A stretch of DNA of 32,743 bases from Chlamydomonas sphaeroides (Eukaryota > Chlorophyta > Chlorophyceae > Chlamydomonadales > Chlamydomonadaceae), in NCBI GenBank assembly GCA_001662425.1, contig BDDC01000272.1, positions 46,642 to 79,384 of the forward strand, read 5' to 3'. The notes under the pieces are model-generated. The model saw nothing but the letters and a program-made list of their open reading frames with translations, was not told the origin of the DNA and did no database searches. The position numbers were made by a program, and so were the translations under genes. Shown piece by piece: positions 10,301 to 21,728 of the stretch; within the stretch, counting starts at the first letter, position 1; the number at the start of each line of letters is the position of its first letter.

Positions 10301-11781
10301 CCCCCTTCGCCGCCGCCGCCGGGCCCTTCGGCGGCTTCTCCGCGGCGCCCGGGCCGTCGGACTTTTGCGCCGCCTTGGCAGCGCGCTGGCTCTCCTGCAA
10401 CGCCCTCCGCTCCGCCTTGGTCATCTCGCGCTGCGGCTTGGGCCCCTTAGGCGCCTCGCCAGGGGCGCCGGGAGCGCCCGGCCCGCCGGCGACGGGCGCC
10501 GGGCCGCGCGCGGCTGCGGCGGACGCCGAGGTGCCAGCGGACGAGGGGAAGGGCACGTGGGAAGTGTGGTGCTGGTGCGGCAGGGGCTGCGGCGAGGCGG
10601 TCAGGCGCGCGGTGGAGGTGTCCAGGGAAAACATGCCGGCTGCGGGGCGGGCCGCGGCGTGATGTTGCGAGGGCGGCAGGGAGCGCTGCGTCAGTCGTGG
10701 GGCGGGGTGGGCACTGGCGTGGCGGGCCGGGCCTCGTCGCGGGCTGCCATCAAGGCTGGGGCGCAGTTGTGGCCGGTCGCATGCTCGGGGCGGGATGCAA
10801 GAGCGGTGCACGCCATGCCCTCAGCGGCCGCACGCCAGCTCCTAAGCGGCCAGCAGGTGCCGGCCAGGTGGTCCGGCCCGTCGCCCCCTGGTCCCGCAGC
10901 CCGCTAAGCCGGCAGTGTCGCGCACGGGCTTTTGGCAGCCGCCGCACCTGATGCCGAGGAGAGCGACTCCGAGGCGATGCTGGCCTGGGAAGGGGCCTTG
11001 GTGAGGCCCGCGTGGGAGGCCTCGGCCTTATCCGCGTGGGCGATGGGACGCGGCGCGGAGGTGGAGGGAGGCGGTCCGCCGCGCACCGAGGCCGCGGCTG
11101 GGGTGCGAAAGGGCGCGGGGAGCAAGCCGGGGCGGTAGGGAATGGGCGGGTGCGTGACACAATACAGGGAGGAGCGAGGGGGGCAAGGGCTGGGCTGGGG
11201 CGGGAGGTGTGCCGTGTGAGGGGGTGTACCATGGCAGTGGTAGGGCATGTACCGTGGGAGGGGAGGGCTAACGAGCGCACCTTCCGCGGTGGACGTAGAT
11301 GGTGCCCCGGCCGGCACGGCCTGGGCTGGCGCAGCAGCTGCTAGGCCGGTGTCCTGCGGGGGTGCGTGCCGGGGCAACCGGGGCCGGGTCGGTGGCGCGT
11401 GTTGGGGTGGCTGAGACAGGTGGCAGCATTGGGCGGGTCCAGCAGCCAGCAGCTGTGCCCCCGCCCCACCGTGGTCCGGGCACCGCCTTCCGAGGCGGGT
11501 GCTGTCCGCCCGTGCGACTGCTCCCTCTGTGTAGGAGGGGAGATGACGGGGCCAGCGGGAGGGCGTGGATACTGGGCCCAGGTCAGGGCGGGGCGGGGAA
11601 GGTGGAAGCACCGCGCCGACCGAGGCCCCGCCCGCACCTGGAACGTAGGCGGGATGATGACCGGCGTCGGTGAGCCAGCAGTCATCGTGCCTTGCAGCAG
11701 CGACGGCGCCGTGGGCGATGGGCTTACGCCCTCTACATGAAAGCCCACCACCTGCTTGACGGGCTGCTGGTGGCCCGTCAT
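7348..11781 (-). CDS. EIF2B4: Translation initiation factor eIF2B subunit delta (11 exons, 668 aa)
   Basis: eIF2B is the cytosolic GDP-GTP exchange factor for eIF2, and delta is one of its regulatory subunits. Exons: 11638-11781, 11281-11353, 10948-11097, 10207-10639, 9720-10035, 9396-9467, 8906-9034, 8521-8691, 8096-8221, 7708-7935, 7348-7512 (2007 nt). The N-terminus has VKQVVGF and TPVIIPP, as in plant delta subunits, and this places the start at 11781 rather than at the internal Met near 10634. A disordered Lys/Ala/Pro region follows with the KAERRALQESQRA helix. The conserved C-terminal half shows HPAVLQLGLRFADGSIRGANARC, VIRDYTTPEGKDL, CRPLSVSMGNAIRQLK, GDVILTF, FRVVVLDSRPEMEGR, YVHLNAASYIIREVTKV, LSNGTVLSRAGTA, ICCQTHKFNERVQLDS, NELGDP and LNLKYDLMPAEFVSMIVTEFG, then VPPTSVPVLLRE. 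The 171-nt intron 10036-10206 is a multiple of three without an in-frame stop, so retention would add 57 residues. Confidence 0.95.
8255..8278. repeat. GGGT(GGGGT)4 run in an eIF2B-delta intron
   Basis: Five G-runs of 3-4 bases separated by single T residues sit in the intron 8222-8520. The plus strand could form a G-quadruplex; the transcript, read from the minus strand, is C-rich (CCCCA repeats). No function is implied. Confidence 0.8.
9272..9315. repeat. Two copies of a 17-bp direct repeat in an eIF2B-delta intron
   Basis: GTCGCCCGCCCGGTCGG occurs at 9272-9288 and again at 9299-9315, a period of 27 bp, within the intron 9035-9395. It is probably a small tandem duplication. Confidence 0.75.
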
Positions 11782-12115
11782 TTGTTTAGAGCCCGCGGTG
11801 CGGGCGGCAGTGCGTCTGTGTTCGGCTGCACACGGATGCAATGAACGCTCGGGCGGCGCAGGCCTTCAATTGCAGCGGTTAATTTCGTGCTATTTCACTG
11901 CGATAGCGCAAGCAGCTTATGCGCTGCACTGCTGCCAGTTTCTCAGAACCGATCGCGCGCTTCTGACGGGATGGACGCTAGGTAGCTCAACATGCGAACC
12001 GGGCCTAGGCGTGATTCCATACGTTCTACCAACAAGCTCCAGCACGTTACCACAATTGTTCTAGCCGAATTCGCGCTTCTTAAGACACAGTCGCAAACTA
12101 CAGCTATAGGCCACC
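11782..12115. promoter_or_regulatory. Divergent intergenic region between eIF2B-delta and FAP67
   Basis: The start codons of the minus-strand eIF2B-delta gene (11781) and the plus-strand FAP67 gene (12116) are 334 bp apart, so both promoters and both 5' UTRs must fit here. The central part (about 11870-12060) is clearly less GC-rich than the flanking exons. I cannot point to a specific TATA box or a ciliary regulatory element. Confidence 0.6.
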
Positions 12116-14904
12116 ATGGCCGCTCAGTTGCGGTACTGCTTCGTTAGCGAATGGCTGGACCCGAACTCAGGTGATCAGCGAGCTTGTCCGGGATGTCTTA
12201 GCGCATGCTGGAGTGCAGCAGCGCTGAACGCGGCTATCCTATGTGCCTACGCCAACAGGTGTGCTCTGGAAATACCAGTTGTTCTGGTACCCTGAGACTA
12301 CGGAGGTCGAGATGGTGAGCGACATGCGGCAAGACCAGCTCGGTTTGCCCTCACCCCAAACCGCGGGGAAGCCGACCTTCAACCCAGAGGGGCGGTTCAG
12401 GTGCTGGCGAGGCACCTGCGCCACCCCCGCTCCCGGCCGCGGCCCGCGTGACAGCCGTGCCGGATGGTGGCACGCAGGTTGACATCAAGAACCGGCGGCA
12501 ATTCCTAAAGCGCACGAAGTACGAGGACCTTAAACCCACGCTGCTGTTCATCGGGAGCACCGTCACCGTGTTTGGGCGGTGGGTCTTATGGGCGGGGGCC
12601 TGCTTGGGGTGTGGCAGGTGGTGCCACCGCTCCCAACCGGCGCTGACCTCGCACCCAACTGGAGCGTCGGTCAAGGCCTTCTGACCCGGCTGTTCCCCGA
12701 TGCAGGCAACTCAAGATCACAGAATATGGGGACGACTACACAAAGGCCGCCTGGGAGAGCAAAACCGAGCGGTGCGTGCCTCCAACGGGCCAGCCGGTAT
12801 AACCCGCTGCGCCGCTGCCCACTGACGCAGCGCAACATCCCTTCCTACCGATGCCGTGCGGCCGCTGGGAGGGTAGCGGCCTCGAACCGCATCCCATGCC
12901 CCAGCCCCTCCGCTCCACCAACCCGCACCTTTCCGCCACCCGCCCAACCCGCAGCACGCTCGCTATGATCAAGCCCGACGCCTACAAGCACATGGGCAAG
13001 ATCATCAACGCCATCTACGAGTCCGGCTTCCACATCAGGTCGGTCAGCCTCGCCTCCCAACACCTCCCAGCTTCCCCCCTCCTCCAACTCAGCCCACAAC
13101 CCCTCCCCTGCACCCTCTGCGCCCTCTGCTCCCTGCCTCCCCACAGCAAGCTGCGCGTGGGCAAGCTGTCCAAGGCCGAGGCGCAGGACTTCTACGACGT
13201 GCACCGCGGCAAGCCCTTTGTGGACAAGCTCACGGACTTCATGTCCAGCGGCCGCGTGTGCGCCATGGAGCTGGTGGCGCCGGGCGCCATCCGCAAGTGG
13301 CGCGAGCTCATCGGACCCACGGACAGCAACCAGGTGCGGCAGAGGCCGGTCCTGCGGGGCTGGCACTGCGCGGTGGGCGGAGGGGCGGCTGAGTTGCGGG
13401 CCCGGGACGACGGCCCGCAGCGCAGGGGCGCGCGTGCGCAGGGTGTGCCACGGTACACGCGCCTAGGTGTAGCGCTGAGGCCGGCGGCTGCGGGCGCAAA
13501 TCAACTCAGCAAGCAAACAGAACGCCGCGGTCACGCCCCCTCGCTGCCGCCGCCGCCCCTCCTGCCCGCAGGCCCGCGCCGAGGCGCCCAACTCGCTGCG
13601 CGCGCAGTTTGGCGCCGACAAGACCTACAACGCCTGCCACGGCAGCGACGCGCCCGACACGGCGGCGGCCGAGTGCGACTTTTGGTTTGGCGCGGGGCGG
13701 CACCCGGGCAAGTGCGACCTGGGGCGCGGCACCAGCCTGTGCCTGATCAAGCCGCACCTGGTGGCCGACGGCGCGGCGGGCCTGGTGACGGACCTCATCC
13801 AGGTGCAGTGGGCGCCGGGGGGGGAGGGTGGTGGGTGAGACGGCATATATTTATGGATGGCAGGCTACGGCACGGATACGATACAGGGGCCCGCCTGGTG
13901 AAGCGCGCTACTGCCGGTGGCGGCGTTGGCGTCGCAGCGGCACGCAATGCAGCGCAGCGCTGCTGGCATACTGTTTTTTTAAGCTTGGGGGAGGGGCGCA
14001 GCACGCTCATGAATTCCGTTTGGTGGTCGCTGCCGCAGGAGTCATTCGAGGTGACGGCGGGGCAGATGTTCAGCCTTGACCGCAGCGCGGCGGCAGAGGT
14101 GCGGCCCAGGGGTCGCTTTGCTGCGGTACTTTGGACGCACGGAGCCATGCAGGGCGGCCGCCCTGTGGCCCACACAGCTCGCGCTCTGGCCCATGTCGGC
14201 CTTCACCTGCCTGTCCGTAATCCCTTTCCAACTCGCTTCCCTCCCTGCCCGTACCCCAGTTTCTGGAGGTCTACAAGGGCGTCCTGCCCGCTGGCGAGTT
14301 CAACGCCATGGTGGAGCAGCTCACCAGCGGGCCCTGCCTGGCGCTCGAGGTGCGTGTGACGGTGCGAGCTCAGGCGTACTGTTCTGCTGTCGGCCGGTTG
14401 TGGATGGCGCGACGCAGAATGTTGACCCCAGCGCTAGCGTAGCGCCCAACGAGCCATGCCATGCGGCACCGCTCTGCTGAGGAAGCGAAGCAGCAAAGCA
14501 GCGAAGCGCAATGGCGCGTAGCGAAGCTGCTTGAGACGTACAGTGGGGCAGAGCAGCCGGTGGCAAAGGCTGGGGCAGGTGGCAGCCACTAGCACCGTGT
14601 CACTAGGCGGAGGGGGCGTACATCGGCCGACGCAAGGGCTCACCGCCACCTGCCCCTTGCCCCCTGTCCGTTCCCGGCTCGTCCCCAGGTGGCGGACCGC
14701 GACGGCGCTGACGCGGTGGAGCCGCTGCGGCAGCTGGCTGGGCCCATGGACCCCGAGCTGGGCCGGGTGCTGCGGCCCGCCTCGCTGCGCGCGCGCTTCG
14801 GGCTGGACGGCGTGCGCAACGGCGTGCACGTTACGGACCTGCAGGAGGACGGCGGCCTGGAGGTCAGCTACTTCTTCACCATCCTGGCCTCGGTGGGCGC
14901 GTGA
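12116..14904 (+). CDS. FAP67: NME7/FAP67: DM10 and double NDK domain ciliary protein (10 exons, 381 aa)
   Basis: Exons: 12116-12170, 12259-12314, 12478-12578, 12706-12771, 12955-13038, 13147-13333, 13572-13802, 14039-14098, 14260-14349, 14689-14904 (1146 nt). The start ATG has a good context (CCACCATGG). The length is close to the 376 aa of human NME7. The DM10 domain (about 3-91) has FVSEWLDPNS, LFWYPETTEVEM, KNRRQFLKRTKYEDL and FIGSTVTVFGRQL. NDK domain A (about 93-228) has TLAMIKPDAYKHMGKII and NACHGSD with the phosphoryl-acceptor His206. NDK domain B (about 240-381) has CLIKPH, FLEVYKGV, SGPCLALEV, LRPASLRARFG and NGVHVTDLQEDG with His357. The algal orthologue FAP67 and animal NME7 are axonemal microtubule inner proteins; NME7 also associates with the gamma-tubulin ring complex. 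Both catalytic histidines are retained. Confidence 0.95.
14476..14530. repeat. Short AGCGAAGC-type repeats in FAP67 intron 9
   Basis: Copies of AGCGAAGC and GCAGCRAAGC are clustered here, ending in GAAGCTGCTT, which can pair with the upstream AAGCAGC. The segment is intronic (14350-14688) and looks like simple local repetition. Confidence 0.5.
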
Positions 14905-15339
14905 GCCTGGAGGTGCTAGGGGACGACGGGAAGCAGGGGTCTCGCTGGGGGAGTTCGTGAGGCACGTCGTGTGCTGGCCGTGGTGGGCGTGTAAGGCGTG
15001 CCTGGTGGGGGCCTCGATGGGGGGCGTGGGGGCGGAGGCGCTGCACCGTTGCGGCGGCCGCGGGGCCGGTGGGCCGACGCGCAGGGGAGCTAGACGGCAG
15101 CGGGGTGCGGTGAGGCATGGGGAGTGGGCAGGGGATGAGGCAGGCGGCGAGGAGAGCAGTGAGCATGGTGCGCATTGGGGCTGGGGGCCGGCATGCGGGT
15201 GACGGGAGGGGCGGCGTGCCAGACGGCGCGCTGCGGTGTGCATGACACGGATGGCGTCCGGAGGTGGAGATGCCTCCTGGCTGCGACGGGTTAGGGGCAG
15301 GACAAAATGGCGTTGCTCCACGCGTGATAGCAGAGCTGC

Positions 15340-15344
15340 TGTAA
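15340..15344 (+). terminator. Poly(A) signal (TGTAA) of FAP67
   Basis: TGTAA lies 436 nt past the FAP67 stop codon, a normal 3' UTR length for volvocine algae, on the correct strand. Confidence 0.6.
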
Positions 15345-15654
15345 CGCGGCCAGTTGGACCGGGAGTGCGCCTGGCTGCGTCAGTGGCCGGTGACCCGCTT
15401 ACTGTAGAACCAGCGTGACCCCCTCACCGCACGCCGGCGCCTACTCCGCCTGCTTCCTCTCCGAGCTTGGCCGCATAGCTGCCACTCGCCATCGAGGTAT
15501 CCGGGGCGCCAAGCCTCATAGCACTCAGTAACAGCGCCCGCATGCTCGGCACCCTGCTCGGCACGACCCCCTACATCCCTGACGCTAAAGGTTTGCTGCG
15601 AGTAGGGGCGAGGGGGCGCGTGATTGGGCGCCTGAGCCTAGCGGCCAGAGTTTG

Positions 15655-15716
15655 CCAGTCCCCAACTTTTGGCCAATAATTATTTTCCAGTCCCCAACTG
15701 GCTACCAGTCCCCAAT
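15655..15716. repeat. Three copies of CCAGTCCCCAA(C/T)
   Basis: The 12-mer occurs at 15655-15666, 15687-15698 and 15705-15716 (the last ending AAT instead of AAC), with spacings of 32 and 18 bp. An AT-rich stretch lies between the first two. It is outside any gene and is possibly the decayed end of a repetitive element. Confidence 0.75.
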
Positions 15717-16288
15717 TCAAGAAACACTGGGCTAGGAAAGCCAGCGTCCGTGTTGGCTAGGGGAAAGGCGGCGGGAGGGCCACGGCAGGGTCAGGTGGAC
15801 CGCGTCTCGCCCAGGAGGCCTCCTGGCCTCGCCTGGGGCTGAGCCCAGCGCTTTGCAAAGGAGCGGCAGCAGAGCCGTGGCGCGGGTCCGTCATCGCATG
15901 CCGGGCCGGTCCCGGAAGGGGAACGGACGCCACTTGCTGCAGCACCGTAGGGGCAGCGGCCTGGCCAGCGTGCCGTAATCTTATAAGCCCGCTGGTGGCC
16001 ACCGTCATTTTTCAGCCCCGCCCTCGTGTCCCCGGCAGCCGCGCTGGCGGCCCCCACGCCCGCTCTGGCGCAGCGTGTTGGCAGTTGGCCTCACTCACTC
16101 CGCTGTAGCGCATGACAGCACCCTCCTTCCGCATCACACCTCCCCCCACCTCTTCCCCCCCCTCTTCCCCCCCGCCTGCCACCCTCGCCGTCACATCCCA
16201 CGTCAAGCCGTCCAAGCAAGCGCCCTGCTCCACGCCACCCTTGCGCCCACATGACTTCCGCCGCTTCCCTTCGAGCGCCCCACGCGCC

Positions 16289-19200
16289 TCACGCCTCGGC
16301 CTCTATGCCCTCGCCGCCCTCGTACGCCGCCAGCCGGCCGCGCAACTCCGCCGCCTCTGCCTCGGCCGCCTCGGCGCGCGCGCGCTCCAGCTCGCGGCCG
16401 CCTCGCTCCACCGCGATGAGCCGCTGCACCACCTTGGACAGCCTGGATTGGGGGGTGGCGGGGGAGGAGGAGGGGAAGGAGCAGCACCGCGTGCTCCCAG
16501 GTAGATCCTGCGAGCCCACAGGACGATGCCCTCCCGTCGCCCCCCGTCCCCGACCCCATCCCATAAAGCTTCCGCCCCCCCCCTTGGCCCCTCACCGCAG
16601 CATGGGCAGCCGTATCATGACGTCCTTGTCCCTCTTGCCGCCCGAGCCCTGCGCCAGCTCCGCGGTGCCCTCGCGCAGCTTGCCCAGGTAGTAGCAGGCC
16701 TCCAGGGGCGAGCCGGCGCCCAGCGCGTCTGGGAGGACAGGTGAGGGGAGGTGAGGTGAGGGAAAGACAGGTGAGGGGAGAGCAGGACAGGAGGCCTCGT
16801 CAGCGGGGTCGCGTAGCAAGGTCAGTGGGGTCGCGCGGCAAAGGAGGGGGCCGCAACCTGCTGCGGCCGGGCGCCGAAACCCGCAGTGGCGCAGTGGCAT
16901 TCTGGCATGAGCTCCCTTGTCCTCCGCTCACCCAGGTCCAGGTCGCCTCCCTCGGTGCGGTCCGCCACGGCGGCCCAGAAGGCGCGCTCGTAGGCCTCGA
17001 ACTCGTCCACCTGCGCAGCGGGGGCAGGGGCGGCAGGGTGGGGTGCGCGTGTGCGCGAGCGGAAGGCGGCGTGGGGTGCAGCGCGCGGGGCGAGGTGCGC
17101 CATGGACGACGACGACGAGGAGGAGGCAGTAGGCAGGAGGCGGGCTAGCGCCGCACGATGTCTACCGGTATGTATGCGCAGTGCGCAGCAGAGCGTCCCG
17201 CCAGCGTGGCTCAGCTGGCCGCTACCCTGCCTGCCGCCCACGCACCATCTCAACGCTGACCGGCAGTGCCGCCGGCGCCTCCTCGCCCTCGGCTCCGCCG
17301 CCCCCTGCCGCCGCCAGCCGCTGGCGCTTGACCGCCTTGCCGTCCACCACCCCGTACTCGTCCAGGCCCAGGCCGGAGCGCTTGACCAGGTACTGGCATG
17401 GGCAAGGGCAGCGGGGAGCGGCAGGTGTGAAAAGGCGAAAGTGCGAGGGACGAGCAACAGGGACAGCGCGACGGGCCACCGGGCGGAACCGAGCGGCTCA
17501 ACCCAACGCAAGCCCAGCGAGCGCGTTGTCGCGGGAATCCTGCAAGCCCGCACCGGCACCGGCTGTCAATTTCTGGCGGTTGCCTCAGGTGCCCTTGTCT
17601 GACTTCCACGCTGGTTCTGCAGTGAAAGCCCAGCCCGCACGGCCCCAAGCCTAGCCCAGCCTCACTCGGCCGTCCACGGTCTTTGCCAGGATGGCCTCCG
17701 CGGGGTGCGCCTCCCAGTCCACGTCCTCGCGGTCGCTGTCGCTCTCGTCGTCCGCGGCCGCCGCGGCGGCGCCCTCCTCGCCCTCCTGCGTCAGCGGCAT
17801 GGACCGCCGCCGCTTGGACTTGGACCTGGACTTGCCGCCGCGGCTGCGCGAGGAGCCGCCCGACTTGCGCTTCTTGCCCGCGGAGCCGCCGGGCGCCTGG
17901 GAGGAGGTGAAAGGGACACGGGTAACAGGACTTGATGGACGGCCTGTCGGCGAGCGCCGCATGGCCAGTCATACAGCGCCCACCGGCACTATCCCCGGCC
18001 CCCTCCAGCGGCCTTCGTTTCCTCCTCCAGCCATGGACGGCCAGCAGCCCCCACCTCGCCGTCAGCGCCGAGCTCGCCATCGCTGCCCTCCACCTCCATG
18101 CCCGCGCCGCCCGCCACGTCGCCGCCCTCCTGCTCGTCGTCGCCGCCCGCGCGTTTCTTCTTGCCGCCGCCCTTGGCCTGCCCCGGCTTGCGCTTGGCGC
18201 CGCCGTCGGCGGCGCCCTTGCCCTTGCCCTTGCCCTTGCCGCCCTCCTCCGCCTTGTCGGCCTTGGATTTGCGCGGCTTGGGCTGCGCGCCGCTGGCCTC
18301 GTTGAGCGCCTGGGGGGGCGGGTTGGTGAGCGGCAGTGGGCGGAGGTCACCGAGCACCAGCTGGGGAGGGAGAGGCGCACGGGGCGCCATTGCGGCATGC
18401 GCTGTGCCTGGGCGACCCCCCGGTTACCAGTAGCCAGCATGAAGCCCAGACCCAGGCGTCCTCGGCCTTTGACGACTGCCGTTGCTCCCCACCTTGGCGC
18501 GCGCGTTTATGGCCTCCCTCTCCTCGCCGCTGAGCGCCTTCCAGGCGGCGCCGATGAGCTTGCCCACGTCCCCAAAGCCCGCCTCGGGGTGCTCCTCCTT
18601 GATGGTCGGCCGCTGCTCCTCCACGAACAGCTGCGGGCGGGCGGGAGACACGGACAAAGGGTGGGGGCGGGGGGCGAGGAGAGGGATCGAGGGGAGGCGG
18701 GCCAGGACAAGCGCCGGCGTACGCCGGCCTGGGCACGATAGGCAGGTGCAGCTGGGTGAGGCACTCGGCTGCAGCGTGAATCGCAAGCGGCTGCAAAGCA
18801 GGTAACACGCCCGTCATAGCCTATGCCACCATGACCACCGACCCAAGTACTCACCATGTAACCATTTGTGTAGTACTTGGCGCCGCTGCCGCCGCCCTCG
18901 CCACCCTCGCCGCCCTCGACGGCCGCCGCCGCCGCCTTGGGCTTGGCGGCCGCGGGCTTGGCCGGCGCGACCTTGGGCGCGGCGGGCTTCGCCGGCGCCT
19001 TGTTCTCCTTGCCGGCGGCGGCGGCGGCGGCCGCCTTCTTGGCGGCGGCCGCGGCGGCGGCGGCCTCCTTGGCGCGGGCCTGCAGCACGGCGCGAGGCAC
19101 GACCCTTACTCAACATCTAACTGAGGCAAGCTACAGGGCTATCATGACCAAAACCCCGAGGCCCCAGCACAGCCACCCACGGACAAGCCCGTGAACACGC

Positions 19201-21728
19201 CCAGCCCCTGCCGCACCTCGTACTCGGCCTTCTCCTCGGCCGGCAGCGCCGCCCACTCGCGCACCGCCTGCTCGCCCGCCTCGCCCGAGTCCACGCCCTC
19301 GTCTGCAAGGGGTGAGGGACAGCGGCGGGCCGCCGGCTTACCAGGGCGGGGCATGGGAGCATGGGGCTCCCACCGAGCGCTATTGCACGGTACTCGGCCG
19401 CCATGCCGATGTCACCCCACCCTGCGCTCCACGGCCGCAGCCCCCCAGCCCAGCGCGCACCGATGAGGCGGGCCTTGGTCTCCCTCACAAACAGCTCGCA
19501 GGCGGCCGAGGGCTTGCCGGCCACCGCCACCACACGCTTCTTGGGCTCGGCGGCTGCAGGGGCTGCGGGGGCGGCAGGGGCGCGGTCGGCACACGGGTGC
19601 ATGCGGCGAGGCAGCACGCCAAGTCAGGGAGGCGGGTGCTGGCAACCGGGCTCTCTGCTTCAGGCGCTGCATCGATATCATCGAGCAGGCGGACAAGCTC
19701 GCAGCACAGCACCCACCCTTCTTGGCGGCGGGCACAGCAGCCTCTGCCGCCGGCGCGTCGGCGCCGTTGCCGTCGGCGGCGTCCTCCTCCTCGGGCACCA
19801 CACGTGCCGCAATCACCTTGGTGGACGGCTTGGCGGCGGCGGGCTTGGCGGCGGGCTTCGTGGCGGCGGGCTTCGCAGCGGCAGCGGCGGGCTTCACGGC
19901 CACGCCGGATTGCTTGGTGGTGGCGGCAGCAGCGGCGGCAGCTGGCTTGGTGGCAACTGTGGGCTTGGCAGCAGCAGCAGCCGCTGGCTTGGCGGCGGTG
20001 GTGGGCTTGGCGGCGGCGGCTGGCTTGGTCACGGCGGCTGGGGCCGCCGGCTTGGCGGCCGCAGCGGCCGGCTTCGCAGCGGCCCCTGCGGACTTGGCGG
20101 CAGCGGCGGAAGGCTTGGTGCCCGCGGCGGCGGCTTTGGCAGCCGGGGCCTTGGCGGCAGCCGCCGGCGCAGCGGGCGCGGCGGGTGCTGCCTTGCGCAC
20201 GGGCGGCAGCACACCCTTGCGGCCCATGACGGGCGCCGCGGGCTTAGCTGCGACGGTGGGCTTGGCAGCGGGTGGCTCGGCGGCGGGCGGCTCGGCCTCC
20301 TCCTGCGCGGCAGTGCGACGTGCGGCACATGGCAGTCATGGGTGTGTTGCCGGACGAGCCCGACCCACATGGCTACAACGGCAGCCAGGCGCTGGGCATG
20401 CCAGGCCCACGCACAGCTCGCCAAGCCCCAAACAGCTCGAAGCTTGGGTGGGTCGATCACTGCCGGCGTCACGGGGCTCGTGGCCCCGACCCACATCGGC
20501 CCACATCGCCACAGTATGACCCCACGCTGACCCACATCGCTTGCTGCCAACCTGCCGCCCGCCCACCCTCCTCGCCCCTGACCTGACTAGCCGCGCCCGG
20601 GCCCGCCTCCTTGGCCGCTGCCACCACCTCGGTCAGTACCCGCAGTCGGCTGTCGTCGGCGTCCGCCTCCGCCTCCTCCTCCAGTGCCACCTCGGCGGCG
20701 CCAGCCTCGTCGCCGACCGCCGCCTCCTCCGCCTCCGCCTCGGCCGCGGGCGCCTCGTCAGCGGGCTCATCGGCGTCAGCGGCTGGCGCCTCCGCACCCT
20801 CCGCCATCAGCGCCTCGATCTCAACGTCGGCATCGGTGGCGCCGTCGGCGCCGGCGACGGGCTCCTCGGCAGCACCGTCCGCGGTGGCGGCCATAAGGGC
20901 CTCGATCTCGTCCTCGGCTGAGCCGTCGGCGGGCTCGGCCGGCGGGTCGGCCTCCTCCGCGGCGGCAGGCTCCTTCTCATCGGCAGCGGCGCCCTCGTCC
21001 TCCTGATGTTACAGCAGGATCGTGAGGGGCAGCTCCAGTGAGGGTGGGCGCGGCAACCGCATGTGGGTCGGGGGGCGCAGCACCGCCAGGCTTCTCCATG
21101 AAGACGCCACCCCGGCCAAAACCCCCAGCGCGACCCGGCCAGCTCACCCTAGGCCCCCACGCGCGTCCCCACCTGCTGCTCCACCAGCCCCTCGATCTCC
21201 CCCATCACGTCCTCCAGCCCCTCCAGGCCCTCGGCGTCAGCCTTGTCGGCGTCGGGCGAGTCCGCAGCAGGCGAGGTGCTGCAGCGGGGAGAGCGAGCCG
21301 GGTATGGGGCCGCGTGAAGTGAGCTCGTTCGCTCAGATGGGCGGCAGGACGCCCATCGAGCGGCAGCGGCTGCAAACGCAGCAGCAGTAGCTGGCTTTAT
21401 GAGTGCAGCATGGATGTGGGGTTCCGGCGCCGCTCGCGGACGTCAAGCCGCGATGCGGTCCGACTCACGCGGGGTCGAGGCCGAGCTCCTGTCGCAGCTC
21501 CTGTGAGCGGCAGCCGCAGTGGCAGGGCAGCCGCAGCAGTGGCAGCGGCAGCAGCAAGCAGCGTGTCAGTCAAGGCAGGGGCTGTCTCGGTGCCGGGCGC
21601 GGTGACCGCAGCTTGCTCGCGGCCGCGCCAGCGCCGCTCCGGGCAGCGCGGCTCACCAGGTTCGCAGCTGCGTGGTCAACCTTCACGCCTCCGGTCGGCT
21701 TGTGCTTGCGCAGAGGCTGCGAACTCAT
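16289..21728 (-). CDS. Chromatin protein with two HMG boxes and H1-like repeats (15 exons, 921 aa)
   Basis: Exons: 21657-21728, 21469-21500, 21173-21278, 20583-21002, 19717-20302, 19461-19562, 19217-19302, 18855-19079, 18493-18630, 18055-18309, 17666-17896, 17246-17392, 16932-17010, 16596-16728, 16289-16442 (2766 nt, all phases close). The start MSSQPLRKHKPTGG is the first in-frame Met. Domain order: a strongly acidic region (about 35-210); Ala/Lys/Pro repeats of the AKPAA type resembling a histone H1 tail (about 225-395); HMG box 1 (about 411-480, KPSAACELFVRETKARL ... EYEARAKE); an Ala/Lys linker; HMG box 2 (about 533-592, NGYMLFVEEQRPTIKEEHPE ... AWKALSGEERE); Lys/Gly-rich and Arg/Ser-rich basic segments with likely nuclear localisation signals; a short stretch ending VDGRYLVKR that faintly recalls a chromodomain strand; and a helical C-terminus (about 800-921) ending in an Ala/Glu/Arg coiled coil. 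The role is inferred: DNA bending or chromatin architecture in the nucleus. Both HMG boxes are interrupted by introns. Confidence 0.88.

Larger units (their letters stand above)
14905..16288. other. Convergent intergenic region (3' UTRs of FAP67 and the HMG-box gene)
   Basis: The two genes converge on this 1.4-kb gap. It holds the FAP67 3' UTR up to the poly(A) signal at 15340-15344, a short repeat cluster at 15655-15716 next to an AT-rich patch (about 15670-15686), and a pyrimidine-rich stretch at 16130-16190. I see no TTACA motif for the minus-strand gene and no credible gene inside. Open frames here lack any family features. Confidence 0.5.

Noticed and set aside
10570..10640. Internal Met near 10634 as the start of eIF2B-delta
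   Set aside because: Three upstream exons join in matching phase and supply the VKQVVGF...VIIPP motif typical of plant delta-subunit N-termini.
19361..20530. 389-codon plus-strand frame rich in Gly and Ser
   Set aside because: It is the antisense of the AKPAA repeats of the HMG-box gene, so its apparent Gly-rich repeats are complementary artefacts.
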